NCBI RefSeq assembly: GCF_033807575.1 | Contig: NC_084715.1 | Location: forward strand, 11,953,349-12,017,348 | Length of the DNA stretch: 64,000 nucleotides | Direction of reading: 5' to 3' | DNA from: Cydia pomonella | Taxonomy: Eukaryota > Arthropoda > Insecta > Lepidoptera > Tortricidae | In this document: positions 37,301 through 52,300 of the stretch, one piece after another | Layout of the letters: every line of letters begins with the position of its first letter | Numbering within the stretch: position 1 is the first letter of the stretch | Position numbers and translations under genes: made by a program | The notes under the pieces: model-generated | The model's database searches: none | Told to the model about the DNA's origin: nothing | Seen by the model: only the letters and a program-made list of their open reading frames with translations

Positions 37301-40300
37301 TGTAGGTATAGTACCGAAGACATAGTTTTACGTTTAATGTATTACGGTAGTTATGTATGAGATGAGCATGAACTGTCAGGAGTACTGACTCGAATCTTAT
37401 GACTGGTGGTTTTATTGTAGCCGGCTAACAGCGGTAGTAAATGAAACTAGGTTCTTATAGTAAAATAATATAATAGTAAAAACATGTACAATAAAATAAA
37501 CTAATATCCGTCAGTATGCGTGTCTAAACCAATAAAATATCGTCACTGGCCTTGACTAGTAGCTTAGCGTCGTAGCTTCAATCATGCGTCTTCAGTTTTA
37601 AACCATAAGAAAGGGCTGCAACAAACGTGCGTTCTTAGATATCGGGTCGGGACTTAACCCAAGGTGACCCAAGCATCATTCAGTTACAAGAGCCAGTGAC
37701 GTACAAATAAGACTTGGATTAGGTTTAAACTCAAGCAGAACGTAAAACTATTATATGTTTACCTGCGCTACAGGCAGCCCATTAAGTAAGAAGTAATTTT
37801 CAACAATAATACAGCTTTTAAGCTTCGAGTAACATTAAATAAATGTAATTTGAGTTGTGCGATTCGCCTTTTGTCGAGAAAATTCACCTGAAAAAACAAA
37901 AGACGAACGAAAAGGGCATATTGTTTTATTACCGGCCGCGTAAGTCAGTCACCGCGCGCACCCTGCACCATGCAGGTTTGCCATGTTACATTATTATAAG
38001 TTTTTATCTAACACGTATCTTAAACCCTCTATGGTGCCTTTAAAATCCGTAAATAATGGCCAACATTACGATAAGCTGTTTTGTTACAACAAATTTCTTA
38101 TCGGTGATAATGTTGTAATTGCTTCATAATCATAACTACATCAAATCGATTTGGTAATGACATTAAAATTTGGAACATCTCTGAATAAAAAAGCAATCGA
38201 TTTGTCCTCTATTCTAATATTAGTCGAGATGCCTTTTTGTTAGAAATGAAATGTCAATTGCAAAAAATTTGACAAATCTCGCTAACATGCGAGATTTTTG
38301 TATCGAATGATACGGAAATAGGCCCTAACTAGTTTGCCTCTGAATTAAAAAAAAAAACTACGAATGCGTGACATGCGTGAAAAAAGTTTTCATTTACCGT
38401 CATTTGACGTACACTTTATCTTTTAATTAGTTTTAAGTATAAAATTAATATGTTTTGTTGTTTTTAAAGTAAATATAGCAAAAGTTTAGTGTAAAATGAG
38501 CGATAAAAATAGCTTGGTGACGCCACCACATATCCGTGAGTTCCGCCAAGAGAGCAACGATGCCCCAACGTTGGCTGTAATTTGTGTTAGTGAATATCAT
38601 AGAAAGTTTATAATATGTGAGTAGATAAAATAGTGTATGTAACTGTACATAATTAGGCATTAAAACACTCGTGTGATCTTTTTAAGAATCTCACTTCGTT
38701 CGTTTCTTAAACCCACACTCGTGTATTTTAATGCCTTTTATTATGTAGCATTCACATAAATGACTATTATGTAGTTTCATGTGTCCCGTTGTCTGTTATC
38801 AATCTTTGCAAGGTAAATTAAACCCACTTCTCATTATTGAGCTGAAACTTCACGTTCTTTGTCAAAAAATATTTTACATATTAAATTTTAACAAATTTAT
38901 GCGTTGATCTAAAATACTTGAGTGGTATATAAACAATAACCTTGACCATGAACTAATGACTGAACTATGAATGAAAGTGAAAGTGGGATATAAAAATAAC
39001 GTGCCTAAATATTTGTTGTATTAATTTTATTTTATTTAAAGGAGACTTGCGTCTACTCTAATAAGTTTATAGAACCCGACTGCCTTAAATACAAGAGGAA
39101 TTGTGATGAAAAATGAAATATTGTCCGTGGATTGCTTTAGCTGCCTGAGTTCGTAATTCCGTTTTATTATTACCTATTCTGTTACGGTGATTATAATAAA
39201 CTGTGCTAGCGTCAAATTGTTTTTCTTCTGCAGGTGTTTGGTGTTTCTTGCGCCCCGGTAACTAGGGCAAACAAGCAATCCATGGTAGATGCCAAGGTTA
39301 ATTTCAATGCAAGAATGCTGATAAACAAATGGATCACTAGGTACTTAGCATGTACCTACCTATACATGTGTTATTTTAGCCTCCGTATATCTAAAAAATG
39401 GTTCCCTCTGCCTAACTTGATGTATAGATTAGCATGAACGTGACTGCCTCAACATCAGATCGTTTGTGTCAAATTCAATTAATAATAGTAAAAAAACCTT
39501 TTTTTTTGTCGTTAGCTGGCCAGGTCCAAAAATAGCTGGTTAAAGTAATACATACACATGTCAACGTTCTCAATCCGTATCTAGGATTCTCTCAGGTGGA
39601 GCGAGGGCCAACGATTGTGAAATAACTGTAGATATTTCAAACAATGCTTCATTTTCTCAGCACACGGCCAACTGCAGTGATCAAATGCTCATAAAACATA
39701 ACAGGTTTTTGGTTATTTTCTTTGGTGGGTTTTAATAAAGAAACTATAAGCATTTCGTAACTACTCCAATATTAATCATCAATATTCAATTTGCAATTCG
39801 CACGTATATAGTTTAGAGATTAAAAGCCACATGGTTCACTCGGTATAAAATGCTCATGCAACAGAAGCAATAGTCGTGAACTCGCACGCAAAACCTAGCA
39901 GGTTAGAGCTAAATTAGACCACACAATTACATGATCAGCAGGTGATTGCATAACAAAGATAGTCTTTTTATGCTATGACGCTAAATACAACAGAGGGCCT
40001 ACCGTGAAAAACGAAAGTCAATATGTCGTTATCTACCTCTCTATCGCTTTTCCATACTCGTGCGATACACACAGTTAGCGAAATTACGATTTTCGTTTTT
40101 GGAGTAGGCCCTCAGTACCTAATAGTACATTTGTCACTATTCTTCAAACGATATCATCATGCAAAGATAAATGTTTCACTTTATTGATGAAAAACATTTG
40201 AAACAAAAAGACATTAAAGTACAATTTTGTATAGTCGCTGCGCTTTTAAATTCCAGCATGTGCTCGATATTCGGAAATCGAATTAGAAACCTGAAAACTT

Positions 40301-43300
40301 TACATAAGCTTTTCTTAAAAAAAATTACAGATGACATACTTAAATTTAAAAGCGCATTTATTATTTAGTAATACATGGAAAGGTATAATAATTTGTAAGT
40401 AGCTCGTGTGAATATAAACATGGAAGGAAAGGCAGCCGTCGCTCTGTCTGGCTGCCATATCATCAGTTTATCTCCAGCGACCTGTGTACCTACGCTACGT
40501 GCAAGATGTAAATTATATGTCGCGACTTATATGAAGTCATCCTCATATTCACATAAACACGGCGAGATCGAGATAATTACGTTTAAACGACTCTTACTTA
40601 ACTATATAGTTTATAATAATTTATATGTATATTGTTCTACATAAAACTTCGATGATAGCTTCTAATTATTCTTAAGTCTCAATGGTCTTATGTTTTTTAA
40701 GAACTGAAATTTCATGAACCGATCTTGTCTTTTTACAAATAACCTTTATCAAAAACTGCATAAATTAATCATGACTACATAATTTCATTACGAACTTAAT
40801 AAAACTTCCGAAAGTAGTCACATTTACTTGTCTATTCGGCAGGTTAGTGAACATAGGTAAATACCATTTCAGTAAAACAGTATCAGTTTTATCACTAAAA
40901 CTATTAGCCATTGATCCCAATTAGTGAAAATAAACTCAACTCAATGACAAAACAATTACGGCTAACGAATCGCGATAGATTCTAGTTAGAACAGTTATTC
41001 TATTTTAGCTAAGGTTTCATGCCGTATACGGATGGACCAGTAGAGAGTTGGAGCAGGTTTTTTCTCGATCATTTATCTGCTTACCAGTATAGATGTACTT
41101 ACTATTGTAGACTGTTAGTAATAAACCTCCATAAAAATATTATAATTTATGAACCTTATTGCAACAAGACAAGATATGGCCGTGGTCAGTTTATTGTACT
41201 GCTGTTAGTATGGTGGTTTGACAAATTGATTATGTCTTAAATATCGATAGTCACTTAATATTCTTTATTAGTTGGGAAATATGTTTATGAGAACTTGTTT
41301 AATCAATTTTAACTACTATAGCTGCGAAACTATCCGCAGTTCCAACGGGAAAAGAGTTATTAGACGCAGAGGATAATGGAATTTAGGAGAATAGTGGCTT
41401 TTTGAACTGTACTTCGTTAGGTCATAAGTTTTGTCGCAAAGGTTTTGACTGATAAAATACAAAGCTTTTAATAAAAAAAAGTTTGCCATGATTTGTATGC
41501 TTGTTTTACTTTTATATTACTGTACCCCTAGTGTAAATATTTTCGACAGCGAAACGTGACGTACGCGTTTGCGTTAAGTGTCATTTTGTATGAGATTTTT
41601 GACTTTCCAAAACGTCCCGCTTGGCGCGCTGTTCAAAAACCCATACAAAATGAGACTTAACGCAAACGCGTACGTCACGTTTCGCTATCGACTAAAATTA
41701 CACTAGGGGTACTGATCTGAACGTTATGATATATCATGAAGAGTTATTACTGATCAAAACGTTATATAATAATGTTTAAAATTTAGATCGCGTCTTTATT
41801 TACTACTTGTTTAATTTTAGATAGTCGTTAGCGTTAGACACGAATACGCGGCTGGATTGTGAAAAATTATACTTTGCAAAAGAGAGTAAAAATCAGTGTC
41901 ATATTAATAAAATAGGTACAATTGTTTATCTGTATGAACCTACTTTATTAGAACGTTATTTTATCACCAACATTTAGTTCTCTGACAAGTATGTTCTTCA
42001 GCTAATATTCTTCAAACTTAGGGGTAGGTTTGGTAAAGCACGTAAGTTGCAAAAGACCAAAGATCCAGCTTTTGTTTTATGTAAGATTTAACCATGTCAA
42101 AAGGAAAAATACATAAATAGGGATCAATATTACCTTCAAACAGGTCGCGTATTATTTGCATGTTTTGATAACGTATAACGTTTTCCGAATATTACATACA
42201 ATTATGCAAAACTGAGACAGCATATTACGTTTATTTATATTGTAAGTAATTCAGCAAATTAAATAAGCGTTCATTCCATATGTATGAATAATAAGGGATC
42301 TGTACCTATGGTTTTTTTATCAATAAAAATCTTTGTGACAGAATTCATGGCCTGACTAAGTACTTAGATACGATTAGAGTTATAGAATAACGACCAATAT
42401 AAAATGTAAATAATGGGTTTTGAAACCCATGTTATTTAGAGTTTAGACACAGCACTAGTTAGTATAGTATACATTTCCACATGTCTTTTCCTGTGAGAAT
42501 ATTCTACGAAAAGAACAAAAACACACACACAGACGAAAAAACACAGAAATTACAGATAAAAATTAGAACCCAAAATTCTTGTATTTAAAATACAAAAGGA
42601 GCGTTCAAAGTTTATCGATTCTTCGACTTGTCATTACAAGAGTTCTAAATGTGCACTGGCATACTGGCAATAAAATAAAACGAGGAGTGGAATGCCCTGC
42701 CCGGGTCTGTGTTTCCGCATGAGTACAATCTGAATCTCTTCAAGGCTAGAGTAAATAGGTATCTCATAGGTAAGCGTGCTCCACCATAGACCGCATCATC
42801 ACTTACCATCAGGTGTGATCGTGGTCAAACGCCTGTCTATCCTCCATAAAAAAAACGACTAATTTAATGTAAAATATAAGTGTGCGTGACAATAGGGGCC
42901 AGAATAATTACGCTTCGTGGCGACGGTTTCAATAGCATATTACCATTATCAGTAACATGCAAATTAATGTCTGTCTGTGAATTACTGTGCCCTGGGCCTT
43001 GACATGATTTTTTAATATTATCTGTTCGGAGAATGTCACGCCTGTTGACTGTAGATTGCTTTATGTTAGCAGTTATGCGCGATATGATAGGTTTTGTAAC
43101 ACAAAGTGTGAATTTAGGTGTGTCTTCAGCGTTAGGAGATTCAATGCCAAGCAAACAATATGCCGTTGTTTAACTATAAAACTATATAATGAAATTCAAA
43201 AATAAATTAAAACTTTAAACAATTAATTTGTTAATGTTGCGCGATACGTATGACCATGATTATGCATTCTGAATGTCGAATATAATATTCAATCTTAATA

Positions 43301-46300
43301 TTTAACTTAGTCTTTACTTTGTTTTAGCTAATCAAATAGGGAACCGTATATAATAGCGATCATATGAACATTAGTAAACAGTTAGCAGGAAAGGCCTTGC
43401 GCGCTCATCTTGTTTATAAAGCGTGCAATGATCGTTGTCGGAGGCAGTGCCCTCGGCTGCCCTCTGGAGTTTGAGCGGGGCACAGGAAATTCGTGTTAAT
43501 TGGCCCTGTAGCCCCGCTAATTGTTCGGCGCGACGGGACCACACGGCGGAGGAAGTCACATATGCCAACTGTCAACATGCTGATGAATTTACGAACGAGA
43601 ACGCGAACCATAATATGATTTCAAACAAAACAAAGCGGTTTATTAACATAACAAATGATTTATGAAAAGTGTAGCGTATAGCTGCCCGTAACCCGTAATT
43701 CGGTTGTGCATGCTTTGTTGTTTACTTACGTATTTTAAAATAAAATACTTGCCTCCAGAAACGTCAAATGACAGTGACACGTTTGAAACTACCAAGAATA
43801 TGCTTCCCACTCGTGTTCTATAAAAAGTATAAAAACACAGTGTCGAGGGCGCGTCAAATTTGGAAAAAATAACGAAACATCATCAATACAGCCACTGTTT
43901 GCTTAATTAATGAAGGCAAACAACGTAAAACACGCGCCCGGTTCTGTCCCTCGGCTTTAATAGACGAGAATTGGTCCAATTTTGGAATAGCTATCAATCA
44001 TACTTAGCCTATGTAACTACTTCCTTAGTTTTGAAATTGTAGTGTTTCGAGTACTCAATACGACCTTTGGACAGCACTGCACTGTGTTATTTGTGATAGA
44101 TAAATGTAAGTAGTTTCTAATGACGTTTATGTTGTATCCTGTGCATTAAAGCTTGATTAGATGGATAGTGGTATGAGTAGCGTAAATTAAAACAATCAAC
44201 CCATTGTGTTATAAAATATGAGCCGTATGGCATTGAGCTATAATCGAAGAGACACATGTGATATTTGATTCGACACGCAATAAAATTATACGAGTTGCGT
44301 CTGAAATACCACATTCGATTCGCTTATTAGCAATAAAATGGACACCGGTTAACACGTTTAAACTATTAAAATTAAAGGAGTACATGCGCAGTCGCGTTTA
44401 AAGTTCAGGGTGCCTAGCCAGTTGCAAACGGTTAGCGCTACGACAACGAAACACCATCTGTCTCTCTATCGCACAAATACTCGTATGAGTAATGTGTAAG
44501 TGTGATCGATAGACAGAAAGCGTTTTGTTGTCGTAGCGCAAACGATTGACATCTTGGCTAGGCCCCCAGTTCAGTAATTTATCCACGTGTAAAGGAACTA
44601 GTATGATAGTAGCTAAGTCTGAGCAAGTTAGATTAACTAGTAGTTTTGTTAATTCCTAGAATTTTGATTTCTCAGTGGTGCCATAGAACTCATATACAAC
44701 TTGTCAGAATATGACAAACAATTTCTCTAGGATTGGCCGTTCCTTTGCATAATGGGAAGTACCTACACATGGCAACCATCGACGATGTGTAGCGGTAATG
44801 GGAGTCAGCATAAAGCAAACGTTTACGAGTGCAGTACAGTTCCAAGTACGCTTCTTCACTTTACTGGAGAATAATTAACTCTTAGAAATAGGAATTCATG
44901 GAAACTATACAACGGTGAACCAAGTGAACCAACCCCATTGCTCGCCTTAGACTGCGTTTCAATATGAAATAAATTCCTGCAAGAAATCTCATGGAAGTAA
45001 AGGATGTGCACGGTTTATGTAGTGGGTACGTGTTAAAATGTCGTGTAGGAGATTTGAAACGGCAGTTAACACTTGCAAAGAGCTGCCCAAAAAAAACTGT
45101 AGTCATTTTTCGCGAAGGTTTCAGCTAAACGTCACCATAGAGAGGAAGCAGCTACGGGAACTGTGATACCCGGTCCGTGTAGTAATCGGTGCTTAATACT
45201 GCATGTTTACTACAATCTGTTTTTGTTTAAATCTATAAAGTACTACACCAAACAATTTCTATGCAAGAAACAAATGAGCTTTCGACACTATTTCCTAGGG
45301 CCAGTGTCATATTCAATATCTCAGCAGTTCTAGATAGCCAGCTCCATAGTGAACTAAAATACTTCTATTCTGAAGGATTTTTGTTCGAAATAGTCTAAAA
45401 ATCGAGTAAATCGTAATCGTTCTGGTTCAAGAAGATATAACTGTTTTTCTAGTGCACTAGGAAGCTGGCTATCTAGAACTGCTGAGATCTTGGGTATTAG
45501 ACCTGCATTGCCTGGGATGCTAGCTCAGAACTTAGCAATTCATCGATTTCGATACTATTTTCGGACATATTCTATCAAAACTCTGTCAAATTTCGTTCTA
45601 GAAGATAGAACTGTGTGTATTATAATGCACTAGGGAGTTGGCTATCCAGAACTCCTGAGATGCTGGCTGTCAAACCTGGGATTTCAGCTCGAACTTAGCT
45701 TTTATTAGAATATATCTACAATTGTTTTTGATGTTAAAATCCCATACGTCTATGAAAAAAAATGTATTTACAGGTTTGACTAGAACTCATCATATATCGT
45801 CTAGAAATGTTATTAGCTTGCTTTTAAATGCTATTTTGAGGCTGTGGAGTGGATAACGGCTGGGATGCTAGTATGTCAAAATGGGAAGTTAGCATCTAAT
45901 TTTCATATTTCATTTTTTTCGCGAATATAAGTAGAACTATAAAAAACTACCTAGAACTGTAGAACTATTAGGGATGCTACTAGAACTCTCAAAAAAACGC
46001 CAGGACTTTATAGTGAAACATAAAAGGGTATAGCGTCAGTCTTTTAGGCAACATTCTGTTCCCTAGCACGGAAACTGTTTCGTCTGCCATCGGTAGTCCA
46101 CTGCTATCATGCGGCTGGGGACCAACCACCGCTGGAGCCAGTAACTGGTCACAATGATAACAAATAGTTCGGATAAAATTATGTATCATTTGAAGGCCAG
46201 TTACATAGTCTAAATTAGCTTCAAGAGGCAAATTACCTGGAGTCCAGGGTGGAGTTGAGCCGCTGCGAGCGCCGGAGCGGCGCGTTGCGCACCGCGCTTA

Positions 46301-49300
46301 CTGGCTCCTCCCAGCTGCCGCCCGCCGAGCGGTGTTCATCTAGAACAAACGGAGCTACTTTAAATTTACATATAAATGCCACTGCTGGTTAAACGAAATG
46401 TATAACTATTTTGTGTCAGGTTGATACGCAGTATCCATACCTAGTATCAATCCATTCCATCGAAGTTGCGTTTCTATCCAACTAATGCGGAATACCTAGG
46501 TAGGTATAGCGTGGGATTCCATTTGTTTATAAAGTATAATTAGATGAAACAAAAATACGAGTTCCTACAGAAAGTATAAATATTATCCATATGTACAGGT
46601 ATGTAGTTTATATTGTATCCATATTTTTCTAGCATCATTTATTATTCTCGTTACACCTATGGTAAGAATAAGAACTGCTATTATTATCTTATTTCTACAA
46701 TCTGCAGCAGATTACATCGTGTTTTAAAAACATTTTGATCTGGCATAAGTAGTATATTAAACAAACATGTCACCTGTAACTCAAAACGACAAACGAAAGA
46801 AGAGCCTAATTTAATTCTCCCTTCTAATTAACATGTAGTAATCTCAGTCATCTCAACGTTACGGTTACTCATAATTATCATGTTGCGCGTCTATATAGAG
46901 ATAAACCAATGTCAGAGGAGGCATTAATAATCGCGCTTTGGGCACCTTACATTTAGCAGGTGGGCGGATGACCAAAGCGGTACTGGAGGTTCAAAAATAT
47001 TTTCTTGATTAGACATTACTCACAATGTATATAGATAGTGTCATTCACGACGACGCGTGCCTTGATTCGTGTTGTCATATTATTAAAGGTTAGATTTTAC
47101 AAATTTTCTAGTCATCGTGGATGACGCGAACTATACCGCTCGGGAATATAATGTTCGGGTGAGATGAGATACATTGCGAGTAATGACTAATGTCAAATAA
47201 GTTCCGATTTATATCGTTCGAATGCTGCACTGGGACTGGGACGCTCTTGCGCAAGTACGCGTAATGGATTTCGATTATCCCGTTAACGCTATGAACGAGT
47301 TTAGATAATAGATTATCTTGGATTACGTTTGGAGATTTAAAGTAAGTTATGTTATAATGAAAAGTTCTGTTTCCAATTATGTTTTGACATGTTTAAGTTG
47401 AAGGCAATGTTTAATATATAGGTAGTTTAATTTGTAGGTGACTTAAATTGTACGAAGTTTCTTAACAAGAGCTTATTGCGTATTGTGCGTAAAACGAACG
47501 CTTATCCAGTCGCCATCATATTTTATGTATGTATTCGAGGTGTTCACATAACTATATATCAACTCAACATCATGATCATGACTAAATTGACAAAGCATTA
47601 GCGAATAGTTATTTACACAGTTTAACAGTCTTTTCTAGTAGTCCAGAGAATTTTGTATAGCGACTTTATGTGAGAAATAACACAACATATAAGTTGCTTG
47701 CAAAATAACAAATCAAAATAAAAAGTTTAGTAAAATACATATCGTTGGTTCTTTATAAGGAGCCGAATAAAATAAGGCTCCCAGGTGTATGGCATTGACA
47801 GTATTGTCTCAAGCACAAAAACGATCAGATCAAAGGACCATATTCGCTGTGATGACTGTCAGGATTTTTTATAACCGAATTTGCTCATTAAGTTTGCGCC
47901 CTTGAAACTGTAAGACAGTGTGGGCGTAGCGGCGACCACGTTTTGCCACCACGTTGCCGTTTAATTACGATTTAAACAGGCGGAATTAACACTAAGGTGT
48001 AAATAATATCAGTAAAGTATGAAATGATTGGTTAACTTTGATTATTTATGCTAAGAAGGCTTTGTTTACAATCACAAGGAAATCGTACAGCTAGCAGAAA
48101 AGTGGCTTCTCGTACTACCAAAATAATAAGCACACGTTCTTTCGTTTTTAGGAATAACGTTATGCCAAACCTATTTACTTAATACTTTGCTTGCTTAGCT
48201 TACTAAAATCTATAAAAAACAAAATCCATCAAATCAGGAACAAGCATTCGTACTATATCATACGAATATTCATACATGGTTACAATGGAATACGTACTTA
48301 TTTTATGTTTCTTTATCAATTTGTGTTTAATTTTACTAAGTTTATCACTCTTTTTTGTTCGCTTCATCGTATCATTCTTGTGTACACTACACCACAACGT
48401 ATTCATCACTCCACTGTATTAAGTACACATTACATAACCTCTGTTGTTCACTGTAAGGTTAAAGATCACTGTAGAAATAAGGAAGTTTATGTAAAACATC
48501 TTAACATTACCGACGATTCGCGTCAATTTCGAAACTAGCATTTAGTTTGAAATCGGCAAGCGCGTTTAAAGAAAAACGTGTTGCCACCACAATGATTGAC
48601 TACACACTAAACTATAACTTCTCAGTCTTCTCAATGGACGGTTAACGAGATACTTTACTAAATAATAATAGCAGTTTGATCACTCGTAAGAATACCTACT
48701 CACTACAGAGTTGATGACCTATCTAGTTGTTAATGGGTTTCTGAACTACATTTGCACAGTTGCAAGGTAATTAGTAGAGTATGTTATGAAATTAATACCA
48801 TTGTCAACAATATTAACCCACATGCGTTGAAAATAGTTACGGCTGCTCGGCGAAAGTAATAAATTAGTCTTGAACAAATTAAGAGTTACAGTTGTTCAAT
48901 TGTTTATTTTTAAAGTTGTTACGAATGTAACCTCGTATTTTTTTGTACAAAGTGATTATGTAACCCGAATAATTTTGAAGGTATTCTTAATATCCAGTTT
49001 TTAGTGATAAACCTATTAAAGGCTACTTACTGCCTGCAGGCTGCGGCCAGAGAAAATCAACTCACACTAGGTCGTGAGATCGCCCAATTCAAATCGCAGG
49101 ATTTGTTTCAAAGAAATACTAAATCTTTCATATGTATAAAGCTTAATGCGTTTAGTTTATACTCATGTTATACAAACGCAAAAATGATGATGGAGAAAGA
49201 GCAGATGATAGTATCTTATACTGAAAAAAATGGCCCTTTTCTCAACCAGCTGCTAAGCGATAACAGATGCGCTAACAGGTAAATTTGTCACATATCCCGG

Positions 49301-52300
49301 CGGAAATCAGACTTTATACCTCATAATAATAAGAGCGTTAATCCATGCGCATCCGAAATGCAAATATTACGGGATCAACACAATTTAAAATAAGTGACTG
49401 ACGCTCAAAAGCAAATCTAGTGCAGTTGAGGCCGCTGTCGCAAATGCCAGCAAATAAAATTATCATATCAAATAGAATGAGAAAAAATAAACAAATATAA
49501 CATTCCAATTATCAACACTTTTGTAAAAAGATGGTTGACAATAAACTCTAAAATTATATCTCGATGAAATAACTCATAATATAGTCGTATGAATTGTCTA
49601 ATGCCATATGATCTAATACATACGTGAAGTCTTTTAGAAAAAAAAGTGGCTGTGACATAATCGGACAGACAGACGGACATGACGAATCTATAAGGGTTCC
49701 GTTTTTTGCCATTTGGCTACGGAACCCTAACAAGCACACGCGTAGCTATTTCAAAGTAATTTTTGCTTGAAGTTACTGTTCTAATCTTTTCCTACTCCTC
49801 TACTGTTAACTGTCATTTACGCATTCATTAACACGAATATAAGAACATACATAAAAGGTTTCAAGAAAAGTCTATATTGTCTATTCCTCATAAAAGCTCT
49901 TGTGCTTTTAATAGCTATAACGTTACTGCGATTAATGGCTACCAACCTAACAAAACCAAAACGAATACAGTTTTAAACTAAGTGCATTGCTGCCAACTTA
50001 CAAAATATTCATTTGGTTGCATAGTAAAAATAATTACTTCATAAGTCAGAAACACGCATGTGACACCCGTAATATAGCAACACCCATAGACTACGAGACC
50101 GCTTAGCGTTGCTTGTTAGTCTCCGTAGGCTACGGTGGCCAAAATAGAGAAAAAACTGTCCAAAAATTTTATTTAGCAAGTAGCAAGTACCAGGGCCTCA
50201 TGAGTTACGAGGTGTCGCCGACCGGCCGGCCGCGGCCCGGGGCGGGCCGGGCGCGTAACAAGGTATGCTCGCGCGTCTTGGCTACATACTTTTGCTTTGT
50301 TTACCTAAATTAAGATTTATTTTTGTTGACTCGTAGGAAAAATATTGTATGCAACGTTGTATAAGTAGGTCAAAAAATGCTCGTGGCGTATTCCTTTACA
50401 ATGTTCGCCTACGCCTTCGGCTCCGGCTCACATTGTAACTCACGCCACTCGCCTTTTTTGACCCTTCTTATACAACTGTTGCATAAAATACTATATTATA
50501 ATTCCATGTTTAAAATCAAAGAAAATGCGAAGCGAAAGTAGTTTGACTAGTAGCCCTAGCCCATTTCGTTATCTAGTGCTCGGAATTAAGACGACTGCAT
50601 CCTGAACAGCGATGACCCCCCTTTCGCTACTCTAGATAGAAGTATGGCCCATAAATCAAACAGTAGATAGTATTACTTGGAAGTTTGTAACGGGGTAAAG
50701 ATGCTGCAAACTAGGTCTCGTATTTTTCTCGTAACATCAGTACTGGTACGACGCCGTTTATAACCGACATAAAGCATTCTTCTAGTTACGAGCTTGTTAG
50801 AAAGTGACGAATGCGGCTATAAAGGGTATCGTGATATCCCCACTAGAAGAATAGCGCGGTCAATAGATGGTTCAGAATAAGAAATGAGTACTTAATAGAA
50901 AATGTTGACCCAACAACCGATTAAACAAATATCGTCCATTGATAGCCTTAATCCTACTTAAAACAATGATCGTGTACCTATTCAATACGGATGCAGCAAA
51001 TACTAACAACAAAACATGTCACTCTTGCTTATATAAAATTTACACATAAATATTTTTATGTACACACATATCATAATCCCTCTATGATGTCTTCAAAATC
51101 CGTAAATAATGACCAACATTACGATAAACTGTTTTGTTACAACCTTATCTGTGATAATGTTGTAATTGCTTCATCTAGTTAATCAAAATCGATTTGGTTA
51201 TGACATTCATATTTGTATTATCTCTGAAAAAAAAAAGCAATTCGATTTGACTTCTATTCTACTTAATATCAGTCGAGATGCCTTTTTATTCGAAATGAAA
51301 TGTCAATTGCATACATTGTTGACATATCTCGCGTGTTAGTTTGTATCGAATGATACGGAAATAGGCCCCCGACTTTAGTTTGTCTTTGTCTATGGTCTAT
51401 GAATTAAAAAAAAAACTACGAATGCGTGACATGCGTGAAAAAAGTTTGCATTGGACATACAGTTTATCTTTTAGTTAGTTTTAAGTATAAAATAAATATG
51501 TTTTGTTGTTTTTAAAGTAACTAAAGCATAGTTCATATACATAAAATTGGTACGCACTAGAATATTGTTATTTTTTAAGTTAATAAAATATAAGAAAGTT
51601 ATGAATGGTGAATTTTAAATAGTAATGTATTTAGCTTTCAAATATGTATAAATTAAAAAAATCTCTGTTATGTAAATAATTACAAACCGTTTTCATAATG
51701 GACCCCCGTCATTTTCTGCACAACACTTTTGTCGACATTTTTGGCGTGTTGATTTCTTGTAGATCGCAATGAATTGATACCCTGGACAATTTGACTAGTC
51801 TTATTTAAATTTTTTTCATGATTGCCCAGTAGTTTTTGATAGATTGAAATTGGGGCCAATTCGAAGGACTTAGCCAAAACTTTTTTTGAATAGTGGCAGC
51901 TGGCTAAATCTGGCCAACATTTCACAGGACCGTTATGGGTTCTAATAAATGCCAATACTAATTTCTCTAAGCACTCTTTAATATAAAGGTCCGACTTCAT
52001 TGTTGACTATGTTATAAAACATTTCGTCTCACAGCCGCAATTATAAATTCCTTGCTATATCATATGTTTTTTTGCGAACTGAAAATAGAAATAGAATAGA
52101 ATGCAAATTGAAAGTTTCGCGAACTTATATTTTTCGGGTAAATTACCTCTATTATTGGCCATATAAAACTTCGAACCGAGTAGTTGATTAAAATCGAGTT
52201 TTACATACGTCTTGTCGTCCAACAACAAGCAACCTTCGAATTTTGTCAATACTGGGTCGTACAATAGTCGAGCTAGCGTTGTAGCTTGTCGGATCTGTTT

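Larger units (their letters stand above)
35243..46236 (-). other. RhoGEF intron (11 kb) rich in foldback elements
   Basis: Contains the MITE copies and repeats at 35994, 38012, 39993, 41523, 42688, 44408 and 45317, and a CpG-richer patch at 43430-43620. I see no further RhoGEF exon, and the flanking exons join in phase without one. Confidence 0.65.

Noticed and set aside
43414..43611. Short match to an RNA polymerase second-subunit motif (CPAQTPEG) on the minus strand
   Set aside because: Only about eight residues fit; the surrounding conserved residues are missing and no splice sites frame it, so I treat it as chance.
48191..48538. 115-codon plus-strand ORF
   Set aside because: AT-driven Ile/Tyr/His/Lys-rich peptide without a recognisable domain or signals.
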